A stretch of DNA of 64,000 bases from assembly GCF_000353285.1 (NCBI RefSeq), contig NZ_KB731324.1, positions 3,862,577 to 3,926,576 of the forward strand, given 5' to 3'. A program made the translations under genes and the position numbers. The stretch is from Leptolyngbya boryana PCC 6306. GTDB taxonomy: Bacteria; Cyanobacteriota; Cyanobacteriia; Leptolyngbyales; Leptolyngbyaceae. Shown one piece after another: positions 1 through 8,911 of the stretch; position 1 is the stretch's first letter; the number at the start of each line of letters is the position of its first letter. The notes beneath the pieces were generated by a model. The model was not told the origin of the DNA and ran no database searches. It worked only from the letters and a program-made list of their open reading frames with translations.

Positions 1-1363
1 ACAGGAGATCTTTTCCGTTTCCTTGCGGCTCAGCAGAATCGGTGTAAACCAAGTCTGTGGGCTGTACGACTCGATAAGCAGCCTTGTATTGGGAAGTTGG
101 GAGATTGACGGCTGATAAGTTGAGTTGCACACTCTTGGTTACAGGAAAAATATTGAGGCCAGAGGGTGCCCAAAAATCTGCTGCTACTTCTCCAGTTTTG
201 TACTCTACCGTGACAGGTTTCTCTAGCGTTTGTCCAAACTTGTCTTTTAGACCAGCACCGATCGTAATTTGATAGGTTGTCTGGGGTGCGAGTGCCCAAG
301 GATTCAGGCTGATGACACGCTCGTTATCATAGGCTCTGAGCCAACGTGCAGATTCTTTTGGAGATGGCTGGATAGTGACATTTTTTGCTACTGTTTCTGC
401 CACTAAAGCATTATTGAACTTGAGTTGAGCAAATCCTTGCACAAACCGTCCAAAGGCTCCTCCTTCATTTGGTCGATCGCTATACTCAATTCCCTGGAAT
501 GCTAAAGGCGCATAGGTCATTACCGCTCCTGTAAAAGGAGTAGTTGTCGCGAGATTGCCTTGACGGGGAAGAATTCCGGGCGCAAGTTCAAGTCGATAGC
601 GCTTTGCTTTCTCTAAGGCTTGCTGAGGAGATAAAACATAAATCCAATCTCGCATCGCAGAATTGAATTTTTCTTGCGGATTCTCGAAGGATTGATCTGT
701 TTCTTGTTCTTGGGATTGTTCTTTTTTCAGTTCGATTTTAAGTGGTATTCTTTGCTGGCTACTTTCAGGTATCAGGACTGCTTTAACCGATTCTGGAGCT
801 AACTCTGTGTTTGAGGTGATTTCTAAGTTTGGGTTGAGTGTGATGGGTTCGATTGGTGTTGATGAATCGCTTGGTAATTTAGGTAAATCTGTGAGTTGAA
901 TCGCAGGTGTGTTAAATGTCCAAGCAAAATCTTGATTGAGCTTGTGTTGCTTTAGATCTGTAAGTCCTGCTTTCAGGGTTACTCTCACTCTTGTTGCAGT
1001 TGGTAACGCTGCATCTGCTTGAAAGCCAATCATCTTCGGTGTGAGAAACCGAAACCGACCGGGAAGTGTCGGTGTGAGTTCAAAGCGATTCAAGATGTCT
1101 CTTTGATCAGAACTTTCTAAACTCTCGATCGGGATTAATGGCTCTTTGAACCGAATCCGAATCTGTGAAAGCAGATTGGTTGCACCTGTGGGGCTAATTT
1201 GCTCAATCCAATCTGGAAGTTTGGGTGTGGGTAATGCTTCTACTGTCGAAAGCGGTTGTGCTTGCGTGACCAAGTTCAATCGATTACAAGCTGTTATTCC
1301 TAAAACGAGTATCAGCCCCAACAAAAAATATTTCCAAGTCGTCAAAAGCCTGCGAACGGTCAT
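1..1363 (-). CDS. alpha-2-macroglobulin-like lipoprotein, N-terminal part (runs off the window)
   Basis: The minus frame is open from an ATG at 1361-1363 to the window edge, about 454 codons. The product starts with a lipoprotein signal: charged MTVRRLL, a hydrophobic stretch, then lipobox LGITAC with the cysteine near residue 26. The rest reads as bacterial Ig-like/MG domains (for example LTPTLPGRFRF and LAPQTTYQITIGAGLKDKFG), as in the N-terminal half of bacterial alpha-2-macroglobulins, which trap foreign proteases in the cell envelope. The thioester region, if present, lies outside the window. It follows pbpC by 86 bp on the same strand. The pairing of an alpha-2-macroglobulin with PBP1C is a known bacterial arrangement (yfhM-pbpC) and is the main support for the call. 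Family assignment rests on context plus domain style, not on a seen thioester. Confidence 0.8.
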   Translation of the reverse strand, partial: MTVRRLLTTWKYFLLGLILVLGITACNRLNLVTQAQPLSTVEALPTPKLPDWIEQISPTGATNLLSQIRIRFKEPLIPIESLESSDQRDILNRFELTPTLPGRFRFLTPKMIGFQADAALPTATRVRVTLKAGLTDLKQHKLNQDFAWTFNTPAIQLTDLPKLPSDSSTPIEPITLNPNLEITSNTELAPESVKAVLIPESSQQRIPLKIELKKEQSQEQETDQSFENPQEKFNSAMRDWIYVLSPQQALEKAKRYRLELAPGILPRQGNLATTTPFTGAVMTYAPLAFQGIEYSDRPNEGGAFGRFVQGFAQLKFNNALVAETVAKNVTIQPSPKESARWLRAYDNERVISLNPWALAPQTTYQITIGAGLKDKFGQTLEKPVTVEYKTGEVAADFWAPSGLNIFPVTKSVQLNLSAVNLPTSQYKAAYRVVQPTDLVYTDSAEPQGNGKDLL

Positions 1364-1449
1364 TGTCTACCCCTCACACAAGCAGCGATTGCTATTTCTT
1401 TAGTAGCTGATCGCGATCGAGGAATTGCTGAAATTCCTATAATTCTTAA

Positions 1450-3753
1450 CTAACGGCTCGCTTCAGTGAGGGAAAATCCCCGACGAGTCGATGGTTTCTC
1501 TGCCACTCCCACTTGAAAGCGAACTTGATCTGTTGAGGCTCCACTCCGAGCTTGCAATGTCCAATCGCCCGCTCGTAGATTCCAAAAGAACGTATTAGAG
1601 GTTTGAGTAGCAATCTTCTCGCCATTGAGCCGCCACTCTACAGGCTGTTTGGGTACTTCAGCGAGTCTAAACTGCAAGTTCTGACCTGATCCCCTCTCAG
1701 GCGCGACTAGAAAATAATCGCCATTGCGCGGAGAAATGATTCTTAACGTGCCAGGAGACAGTATCGGTTCTTGTTGCATCGCGAGCCATTCATTGTATTC
1801 TGCTGGCAAATTCAGGCGATACTGCTGTTGATCGTTTGAAATGGCTTGATAAAACGTATCTGGATGTTGTTGATACGTTGTGAGATCTTCAGGATAGAAA
1901 TATTCCTGCACGATCGTGGGACAAACAGCCGTGGGACGCAATCCTGACAGCGCACAGATCGGACGTTGCACCAGATCCTTAGGCAATGGCAAAGCAGCAG
2001 GTTCTCGATGTTCATGGAGATGGAGCATAATGCGGCTCCAAAGGGGTGCAGCACCTGTGACACCCGAAACTTGGCGCATCGGTTCACCATTGAAATTACC
2101 AACCCAGGTTGCAACCGTATAGTCTGTTGTAAACCCAACCGTCCATGTATCTCGAAAGTCCGATGAAGTTCCCGTTTTTACGGCTGCCGGAAACGGCAAA
2201 CTCAGCACCGAATCGACGCCAAAGGATCTGGCACGCGCATATCGATCGCTCAACATATTCGTAATCAGTGACCAAGTTGATGTCGAGTAAGCACTATAGG
2301 ACTGAGGATGAAGCAGGGTTGATTGTCCCTGCCTTGCCATCAATAAATACGCCTGTGCCAATTCCCAAAGGCTAACTTCACCGCTTCCCAAAGTCAGTCC
2401 CAAGCCATAATAGTCAGGCGATTGATTCAGATGAGCAAAACCCAATTGATGCAATCGATCGAGAAATATCGCGACTCCCACTTTTTCTAACACTCGCACC
2501 GCTGGCACATTTAAGGAGTTTGCTAAAGCAATGCGCACACGAACTGGGCCTTGAAACGTTTCACTGTAGTCAGTTGGACTATAGAGCTTTGCTCCTGGAA
2601 TAGCATAATGCGTCGGCACATCTGCTAGCACTGTATTCGGTTGAATGATTCGTTTTTCTAATGCTAGTTGATAGAGAAAGGGTTTGAGCGTTGAACCGGG
2701 TTGACGTAGCGCTTGTACGCCATCATTTTGTCCCATTTGCGAGGCAGCAAAATAATCGATCGAACCAACATACGCCAAAACATTTCCGGTTCGATTGTCA
2801 AGAACAATCGCTGCTGCTTGATGAACATTATTTCTTGCTAGAGTCTCAATGACTTGCCGAGCTTGCGCTTCTACAAATTGCTGAAGAGGTAAATCAAGCG
2901 TTGTCCGAATTTGAGCGGGATGGTTTTTGGGCAATTGATTGGCACTCCAAAATAGAAAATGGGGTGCAGCGAGAATGCCTTGCTGCCGAGGTTGTAGCTT
3001 TACTGCTTCAGCAAAGATGCGATCGCGCTGACTTTGAGTAATGTAACAATCCTGCACCATCCGATCCAACACATACTGCTGTCGTTTCTTCAAATGCTCC
3101 CAATGCTCATAGGGATTGAGATCATTCGGATCATTCGGTAAGGCTGCTAATAGACTCGCCTGAGCTAAATTCAAATCCCGCGCTGGAATACCGAAATAAA
3201 CTCTTGCTGCGGCTTCTACCCCATAAATATTGCCACCCATCGGTAGACGATTGAGATATGCCTGAAGGATTTCATCTTTACTCATTCCGGCAAATAACCG
3301 CCAGGACAGCCAAATCTCCTGAATCTTTCCCCAAGCTGTACGCGGGCTTGGTTCCAGCATTCGTGCAAGCTGCATCGTAATTGTGGAAGCACCGCTAACA
3401 ATGCGACGCGCTTGAATTGCTTCTGCGATCGCTCGAATCCCTGCTTTGAGATCTACCGCTCCATGATGATAAAATCCTTGATCTTCCGCCGCTAGAATAG
3501 CTTGAACCAAATTCGGTGAAACTTCGTTGAGCGAAATAACCGCAGTATGGTCTTGATCGCGAGTGAGCAAGCTTCCTAACGGCAAACCATTGCGGTCTTG
3601 GAATTCGATGGCTTGATCGTTTTGGGCAATGTCAGAAGCTCGAATCGGCGCGAGATAGGGGAGCGATCGTAGAAGAATGCCACTGAGGATCAAAACGATG
3701 ACGATCGTAAAGTAGGAGCGACGTTTAGTAGAGAAAAATCGGCGGTTCCTCAT
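1450..3753 (-). CDS. pbpC: penicillin-binding protein 1C (bifunctional peptidoglycan synthase)
   Basis: Class A PBP of 767 residues that polymerises and crosslinks peptidoglycan at the outer face of the inner membrane. An N-terminal membrane anchor spans about residues 14-32. The glycosyltransferase (GT51) domain shows AAEDQGFYHHGAVD with catalytic Glu90, GASTITMQLARML at 121-133 and LQAYLNRLPMGGNIYGVEAA. The transpeptidase domain shows SxxK as S354TLK, SLN at 413-415 and KTGTS at 526-530. The last ~90 residues form the PBP1C-type C-terminal domain, separating it from PBP1A/1B. ATG start at 3753. It heads an operon with the alpha-2-macroglobulin-like lipoprotein, consistent with a repair/defence role in the envelope. 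All active-site motifs are intact. Confidence 0.93.
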   Translation of the reverse strand: MRNRRFFSTKRRSYFTIVIVLILSGILLRSLPYLAPIRASDIAQNDQAIEFQDRNGLPLGSLLTRDQDHTAVISLNEVSPNLVQAILAAEDQGFYHHGAVDLKAGIRAIAEAIQARRIVSGASTITMQLARMLEPSPRTAWGKIQEIWLSWRLFAGMSKDEILQAYLNRLPMGGNIYGVEAAARVYFGIPARDLNLAQASLLAALPNDPNDLNPYEHWEHLKKRQQYVLDRMVQDCYITQSQRDRIFAEAVKLQPRQQGILAAPHFLFWSANQLPKNHPAQIRTTLDLPLQQFVEAQARQVIETLARNNVHQAAAIVLDNRTGNVLAYVGSIDYFAASQMGQNDGVQALRQPGSTLKPFLYQLALEKRIIQPNTVLADVPTHYAIPGAKLYSPTDYSETFQGPVRVRIALANSLNVPAVRVLEKVGVAIFLDRLHQLGFAHLNQSPDYYGLGLTLGSGEVSLWELAQAYLLMARQGQSTLLHPQSYSAYSTSTWSLITNMLSDRYARARSFGVDSVLSLPFPAAVKTGTSSDFRDTWTVGFTTDYTVATWVGNFNGEPMRQVSGVTGAAPLWSRIMLHLHEHREPAALPLPKDLVQRPICALSGLRPTAVCPTIVQEYFYPEDLTTYQQHPDTFYQAISNDQQQYRLNLPAEYNEWLAMQQEPILSPGTLRIISPRNGDYFLVAPERGSGQNLQFRLAEVPKQPVEWRLNGEKIATQTSNTFFWNLRAGDWTLQARSGASTDQVRFQVGVAEKPSTRRGFSLTEASR

Positions 3754-4206
3754 GAGATGTAGAAGACTCCCAGCCCTTAAATTGCTATTAAATGAGATGG
3801 AACCAGCAACGTCAAGGACAAGTTATCTATCGTTGCATCGATCGTATAACTACACCAAGCAACGGGAAGAACTTGAAAATTCCCGACAGAGAAGCGACAG
3901 AGAAAGTTGTGTGAGAGCATCGCGGACGACACAAGCATATGGGTATTAAGGTGCTGCTGCGGATTCCGAAATATGCTTACTGAAGTTGCATATGCCTTTA
4001 TGACCTTAAGTTTCCTTCAGAAGATTTCTGCGTGCAAACTTCCAGAGTTCGATCCATGTCTCTTCATATCGCTGTGGTGTAAACGAACCCGAAGAAGACG
4101 GTAATTACGGCAATGGAAAAATTAAAAAGCGTTTTACACTTCGTTACATTAGAGAAGACAGAACCCAGGGCGATCAAAATCGTCTGCTATATCGGAGGTA
4201 CCCGAT
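3754..4206. other. divergent intergenic region between pbpC and the M50 protease gene
   Basis: 453 bp between genes transcribed away from each other, so both promoters must lie here. Short open frames inside it have no ribosome binding site or recognisable product. A good Shine-Dalgarno (GGAGG) lies about 8 nt before the ATG at 4207. No riboswitch, repeat or RNA gene was recognised. Confidence 0.5.
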
Positions 4207-5328
4207 ATGAATAACATTCGTGTCGGCAGTTTGTTTGGAATTCCTTTCTATGTCAACCCATCCTGGTTTTTGGTGTTGGGCTTAGTCACTTTTAGTTATG
4301 GCTCAGGACTGGCAGCCCAATTTCCCAATTTGCCTTCTGGGCTGTCTTGGGGATTAGGATTGCTCACAGCACTGCTATTGTTTGGTTCTGTGCTGGCTCA
4401 TGAACTCGGTCACAGCTTTGTGGCGCTGAAGCAGGGTGTGGGTGTCAAATCGATCACGTTGTTCCTATTCGGGGGATTAGCGAGCTTAGACAAAGAGTCG
4501 CAAACTCCCGCTGAAGCATTTCAAGTTGCGATCGCAGGGCCTTTAGTCAGTTTGCTCCTTGCTGGTTTGGCAACCCTTTTGGCAGTTGGTACGGGAATAT
4601 CTGGAGCACCCGCCGCAATCCTGAGCGTATTGGTCTCGGTTAACTTAGCGTTAGCGCTCTTTAATCTGATTCCAGGCTTGCCGCTGGATGGCGGCAACAT
4701 TTTGAAAGCTTTGGTCTGGAAAGTGACAGGCAACCCTTACAAGGGGATGAAGGTTGCGGGTCGGGTCGGTCAATTGATCGGTTGGTTAGCGATCGCATCG
4801 GGACTTCTGCCTCTAGTAGTATTTGGCGGTGGGCTGAACTTCTGGAATATCTTAATTGGTTGGTTCTTGCTTCAGAATGCTAGCCAAGCTGCTCAGTATG
4901 GCGTGGTGTTGGATCGCTTAGCAGGGCTGACAGCATCCGATGCCGTCAGCACAAATAGCCCAGTTGTCACTGCTTCGTCAACATTACGAGAGTTTGCCGA
5001 TCAGCGGATTCTGGATCAGCGGGTGTGGCAGAAATTTTTAGTCACAAACGCAGAGGGTCAACTGCTGGGTACGCTTTCCATCGAGGATTTGAAAGCGATT
5101 CCGAGTGATCTGTGGTCTGAAACTTTGGTTCAAACCCTCGTAAAACCGCTTGACCCATCTCTCATGGTACAGAGCGATCGTCCCTTGTCAGAAGTGGCAA
5201 CCTTGTTGGAAGAACGCAAGTTGACTGCACTTTCCGTTGTTCAAGAAAACAATATCTTAGTGGGCTTGCTCGAAAAAACTGCGATCGTGAATCTGCTTCA
5301 GAATCGAGCCTATGCTGCTCCGGCATAG
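4207..5328 (+). CDS. site-2-protease-like M50 zinc metalloprotease with C-terminal CBS pair
   Basis: Membrane-embedded zinc protease of 373 residues, family M50 (S2P/SpoIVFB-like), which cuts substrates within the membrane. The zinc site is HELGH at 65-69, and the third ligand motif is LIPGLPLDGGN with Asp161. About six hydrophobic segments occupy residues 15-225. Residues ~240-370 look like two CBS domains (for example DRPLSEVATLLEERKLTALSVV), which usually bind adenosyl ligands and may couple activity to energy state. The start is supported by GGAGG 8 nt upstream. Such proteins are common in cyanobacteria, but the substrate is unknown. No co-directional neighbour suggests a partner. Confidence 0.88.
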   Translation: MNNIRVGSLFGIPFYVNPSWFLVLGLVTFSYGSGLAAQFPNLPSGLSWGLGLLTALLLFGSVLAHELGHSFVALKQGVGVKSITLFLFGGLASLDKESQTPAEAFQVAIAGPLVSLLLAGLATLLAVGTGISGAPAAILSVLVSVNLALALFNLIPGLPLDGGNILKALVWKVTGNPYKGMKVAGRVGQLIGWLAIASGLLPLVVFGGGLNFWNILIGWFLLQNASQAAQYGVVLDRLAGLTASDAVSTNSPVVTASSTLREFADQRILDQRVWQKFLVTNAEGQLLGTLSIEDLKAIPSDLWSETLVQTLVKPLDPSLMVQSDRPLSEVATLLEERKLTALSVVQENNILVGLLEKTAIVNLLQNRAYAAPA

Positions 5329-5485
5329 ATTCAGATTGAAACATACAGCAGGCATTGCTGAATGAGAAGATGAATCAGACTGGAATGCCTCAAGTTCATC
5401 GTCAGGCAAAAGGTTACACTCCATTGATAGCAGAAGCCGATGCAACGTATTGGAAACGCTGAATCCTTTTGCTCAGAACGCTTTA

Positions 5486-5698
5486 GAGGATGTTTTAAAA
5501 GTATAGAAAGTTTCTTCGCTCTCGTTGCTATCCCGCCCGTGATTGAAAATCTGGGCTAACAGAAGCAAGTCCACTCAAGGGACTAAAAGACTTTCAGCAT
5601 CAAGTTTCCAGTCCTTTTCAAAGGACTTCGTACCGTTAGCCCCGACTTCCAGTCGAGGCGCGGGTGAGTGCCAGAAACGATACTTTTCAAACATCCTC
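5486..5698. mobile_element. MITE-like non-autonomous element, copy 1 (213 bp)
   Basis: The ends are inverted repeats: GAGGATGTTTTAAAAGTAT at the left and its near-perfect complement (one mismatch) at 5680-5698. The element is flanked on both sides by TTA (5483-5485 and 5699-5701), a 3-bp TNA target duplication typical of some IS5-family groups. The interior has further inverted pairs, AGTCCACTC/AAGGGACT and CAGTCC/GGACTTCG. No coding capacity is seen. A second copy lies at 54988-55196. No transposase with matching ends occurs in the window, so it must be mobilised in trans; the IS5 link is inference from ends and TSD. Confidence 0.75.
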
Positions 5699-5767
5699 TT
5701 AGAACGATAGAGAGACTTGCGATCGTGGCTCTTAATTTTAGCGTTGAGCCACGATCGCATTCTTGTA

Positions 5768-6409
5768 TTAAGGAGACATCCGTTCGATCGTCCAATGATC
5801 TCCTTGACGACAGTAGAGTAAGCGATCGTGCAATCGACTTGGTCTGCCTTGCCAAAATTCAATCTCGCGTGGAATCACTCGAAATCCGCCCCAATGCGGC
5901 GGACGCGGTACTTCCTGGCTCTCATATTCCACTTTCAACGCCGCTAATTTCTGCTCCAAAACATCCCGATTCGGGATAATTTCGCTCTGCTCCGATGCCC
6001 AAGCTCCCAAACGACTGTTGTGCGGACGACTGAAAAAATAGCCATCCGATTCTTCAGCAGACACTTTTTCAACGCTGCCGACAATTCGCACCTGGCGTTC
6101 TAGCTCTGTCCACAAAAACACCAAAGCTGCTTGAGGATTCGCTTCTAACTCTTTTCCTTTGTTGCTGTTGTAGTTCGTGAAAAAAGTAAAACCGAGATCG
6201 TCAACGGCTTTCAACAACACAATTCGAGCCGCAGGAATGCCATCTTTGCTGGCAGTTGCCAAAGTCATCGCATTCGGCTCTGGCAACTCTGCCTTCACCG
6301 CTTGATCAAACCAGTGTTGAAATTGTTGAAAAGGATTCGGATCAACATCCGTTTCGTTCAAGGTTTCTCTGGTGTAATCCTTTCTGAGATCCGCAATCGA
6401 AGACATCAT
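5768..6409 (-). CDS. pdxH: pyridoxamine 5'-phosphate oxidase
   Basis: FMN-dependent oxidase of 213 residues that makes pyridoxal 5'-phosphate from PNP or PMP, the last step of vitamin B6 synthesis and salvage. The family features are present in order: the N-terminal [13 protein letters not shown] segment, the FMN-binding stretch [20 protein letters not shown] with [16 protein letters not shown], then [14 protein letters not shown], and the C-terminal [19 protein letters not shown] and RLHDRLLY motifs. Length is normal for PdxH. Two adjacent ATGs (6409 and 6406) are possible starts. It is divergent from glk with 106 bp between the genes. No sign of decay. Confidence 0.95.
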   Translation of the reverse strand: MMSSIADLRKDYTRETLNETDVDPNPFQQFQHWFDQAVKAELPEPNAMTLATASKDGIPAARIVLLKAVDDLGFTFFTNYNSNKGKELEANPQAALVFLWTELERQVRIVGSVEKVSAEESDGYFFSRPHNSRLGAWASEQSEIIPNRDVLEQKLAALKVEYESQEVPRPPHWGGFRVIPREIEFWQGRPSRLHDRLLYCRQGDHWTIERMSP

Positions 6410-6515
6410 CGTTTATTTTTTATGCGCCATTTTCTATTCTATTCGCCTGGGAGATCACAAAAAGCGATCGATCTGGCATAACTTAAAAAGGTTGCGATCG
6501 GAGAGTAATGTAAAA

Positions 6516-7562
6516 ATGGCGCTGTTATTAGCTGGCGATATTGGTGGAACGAAAACAATTTTGCGACTGGTGGAAGCTCAAGTAGATCAGACGGAAACAG
6601 CGAAAAGTAGCTTATTTGAGCAACGCTATGTCAGTCGTGACTTTCCTGATCTCGTGCCGATGGTGGAAAAATTCTTGCAAGAAGCACAGCAGGCAACCGG
6701 ACAATCATTTGCGCCAGAAAAGGCTTGTTTTGGAATTGCTGGTCCAGTTGTGAACAATACCAGTAAAGTCACGAATGTTGGCTGGATGTTAGAAGGCGAT
6801 CGCTTATCTGAACAACTCTCGATTCCGAAAGTTTCCCTGATTAATGACTTTGCCGCGATCGGTTATGGGATTCTCGCCTTAGAGCCGACAGATCTGCATG
6901 TCTTACAGCAAGGTCAGCCGAAGGAAAACGCTCCGATTGCTGTGATTGGGGCAGGAACGGGCTTAGGACAGGGCTATTTAGTGCATGATGGCACGGCTTA
7001 TCAAGTGTTTGAATCTGAAGGTGGACATGCCGATTTTGCGCCTCGGACGGAATTAGAATTTCAGATGTCGCGCTACTTACTGGATAAGTTAAATATTGAA
7101 CGCATCTCGGTCGAGCGCATTGTTTCAGGACAAGGCATTATTGCCATTTATCAATTTTTGCGCGATCGCGATTTTGCTAAAGAATCTCCAGAGATTGCAG
7201 AGATTATGCATACTTGGAATTCGGAAATTGGACGAGAAAAAACCGTTGATCCGGCTGCTGCCATTTCTCAAGCCGCATTAGAACAGCGCGATCATCTGTC
7301 TGAAAAAACCATGCAAATGTTCATTGATGCCTATGGTGCAGAGGCAGGCAACCAAGCTTTGAAATTGCTTCCTTATGGTGGCTTATACATTGCAGGTGGA
7401 ATTGCTGCGAAAGTGTTGCCCTTGATGGAAGAAGGAAGCTTTGTGCGATCGTTCCAACTGAAAGGAAGAATGCGATCGCTGATGGAACAAGTTCCCATTC
7501 AAATCGTGCTCAATCCACAGGTCGGCTTGATTGGAGCCGCCCTTTGTGCGTCAAGGTTATGA
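6516..7562 (+). CDS. glk: glucokinase (ROK/Glk-type)
   Basis: Cytosolic kinase that phosphorylates glucose at C6 with ATP, feeding glucose from glycogen or maltodextrin breakdown into glycolysis. From the ATG at 6516 the protein (348 residues) begins MALLLAGDIGGTKT, the phosphate-binding motif DxGGTKT. Further Glk motifs are CFGIAGPVV, SLINDFAAIGYG, VIGAGTGLGQGYLV and ESEGGHADFAPR, with GGLYIAGGIAAKVLPL near the C-terminus. The frame can be extended to a TTG at 6492, but GGAGAG about 10 nt before 6516 and family alignment favour the ATG. Its stop overlaps the stop of the convergent DUF2358 gene by 6 nt. Confidence 0.93.
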   Translation: MALLLAGDIGGTKTILRLVEAQVDQTETAKSSLFEQRYVSRDFPDLVPMVEKFLQEAQQATGQSFAPEKACFGIAGPVVNNTSKVTNVGWMLEGDRLSEQLSIPKVSLINDFAAIGYGILALEPTDLHVLQQGQPKENAPIAVIGAGTGLGQGYLVHDGTAYQVFESEGGHADFAPRTELEFQMSRYLLDKLNIERISVERIVSGQGIIAIYQFLRDRDFAKESPEIAEIMHTWNSEIGREKTVDPAAAISQAALEQRDHLSEKTMQMFIDAYGAEAGNQALKLLPYGGLYIAGGIAAKVLPLMEEGSFVRSFQLKGRMRSLMEQVPIQIVLNPQVGLIGAALCASRL

Positions 7563-7982
7563 TTCACCCCGCTGAAAAAACTGTTTGAGAATTTCACCTG
7601 GAGGGCGATCCCAAGTATCTAAATGATTGTTGATTAGCCCTTCAGAATTCACACTGTAAGTTGATGTGCCATTAAAGAACAATTGCGCTTTCCAGGGAAC
7701 TCTCAAAGTTCCTCGAACTGTCCATTCTGCTAGGATCGTCGATTCGTCTTTTGGATAAACCTTATGTAGATCGAAGAAGAGTTCTGTAAAAAATAGCTTC
7801 CCGTGAAAGCGCAATGTCCAGAAGATAATTCGGTAATTGAACTTCCATTTGAACGTATTGACGGGATCTTTGAAAAAGATATCAGAACTGTAAATGTCAT
7901 AGGTAATATCTTTCTCAAACAAGGTGGGTAAGTCTTGTTTCAATGTCTGAATAATCTCGTCAATCCGCTCTTGTTCAATCAT
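7557..7982 (-). CDS. DUF2358 family protein
   Basis: 141-residue cytosolic protein with the DUF2358 pattern found in cyanobacteria and plastids: EIIQTLKQDLPTLFEKDITY, YSSDIFFKDPVNTFKW, an aromatic-rich core, and WTVRGTLRVPWKAQLFFNGTS followed by LINNHLDTWDRPPGEILKQF. The fold is probably NTF2-like (alpha-beta cone). Function is unknown. Its ATG at 7980-7982 overlaps the end of the upstream ferredoxin/metallo-beta-lactamase gene by 8 nt, so the two are probably translationally coupled and may act together. Confidence 0.85.
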   Translation of the reverse strand: MIEQERIDEIIQTLKQDLPTLFEKDITYDIYSSDIFFKDPVNTFKWKFNYRIIFWTLRFHGKLFFTELFFDLHKVYPKDESTILAEWTVRGTLRVPWKAQLFFNGTSTYSVNSEGLINNHLDTWDRPPGEILKQFFQRGES

Positions 7983-8871
7983 CCCAGTCCCCCGTGTCTT
8001 GATTCAATCCCATCCAATTCAAGCATGTTTGCATCGCTTGGTGCATGGTTTCTCGATCGGCGTGATACCGTCTTCCATGTCCAGGCAGTACCCATTCAAA
8101 GTCATACTCACTGAGCTTTTGCATCGATCGCTTTAACTCATCCCAAGAGTACCAACAAACATCTCGAAAACCAACCAAATGATTGAGTTTTGCTGACCAA
8201 GCTAAATGATCGCCAGAGAACAAGAACTGATTCTTGTACAGCAAAACAGTATGTCCCTTAGTATGACCTGGAACGGGAATGATCAGCAGTTCAGAATCAA
8301 GCTGAAAGGGCTTTGTTCCAGTGAGTTGAATTTCTACACTTTGAGTACCGGGATTGATTTCATCACGGTGGAGAATGCGATCGCACTGAAAATGATCTCG
8401 AAACTTCTGATGATCCGCTACATCATCTCGATGCGTCAAATACAGATATTTCACTCCACCCATTGCTTCAATGCGCTTGACTAGCGGTGGCGAAAACCTT
8501 GGAGAATCAACTAAAACATTCCCCTCAGGACGCTGAATCAAATAGCTAGCAGCCCCGAAAGAATTCTCCGCATGATAGCCGCAATGATAGACGTTTTCAG
8601 CGACTAAAATTGGGAAGCTTTCTTGTGCAAATTTAATATCTGTCGGTTTCTCAACCGTTCCAATTGAACCTGTCGGACAAGCAAGTAAAGCTTGCATGGC
8701 ATGGAGCCGTTCCGTTTCATTCAATGGTTGATGAAACACGATCGATTGACTGCCTTCGCGCGAAAAAATCTCTGGTGACATCCATCGACAAGTATCACAA
8801 TCAATACAAGAACTATCAACGTAAAAATCGCCTGCAACGTTTTGCGATCGCCGATTTGCTAAATGAGCCAT
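7975..8871 (-). CDS. ferredoxin-domain metallo-beta-lactamase fold hydrolase
   Basis: 298-residue fusion. Residues 15-70 are a single-cluster ferredoxin module: C22-x2-C25-x2-C28 (SCIDCDTCRW) and a distant C65 in ACPTGSIG, a 3+1 [4Fe-4S] pattern. The rest is a metallo-beta-lactamase fold with THRDDVADH (metal motif, in place of HxHxDH), VPGHTKGHTVLLY, LFSGDHL and WVLPGHGRRYH. The metal site looks functional. Substrate is not known; the iron-sulphur module suggests redox sensing or electron input. ATG at 8871 is preferred over an in-frame TTG at 8886. Forms an overlapping pair with the DUF2358 gene. Confidence 0.85.
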   Translation of the reverse strand: MAHLANRRSQNVAGDFYVDSSCIDCDTCRWMSPEIFSREGSQSIVFHQPLNETERLHAMQALLACPTGSIGTVEKPTDIKFAQESFPILVAENVYHCGYHAENSFGAASYLIQRPEGNVLVDSPRFSPPLVKRIEAMGGVKYLYLTHRDDVADHQKFRDHFQCDRILHRDEINPGTQSVEIQLTGTKPFQLDSELLIIPVPGHTKGHTVLLYKNQFLFSGDHLAWSAKLNHLVGFRDVCWYSWDELKRSMQKLSEYDFEWVLPGHGRRYHADRETMHQAMQTCLNWMGLNQDTGDWDD

Positions 8872-8911
8872 AGTTGACCCTTTCAAAGAGTATCTTCGAT
8901 CATAGCGAATT

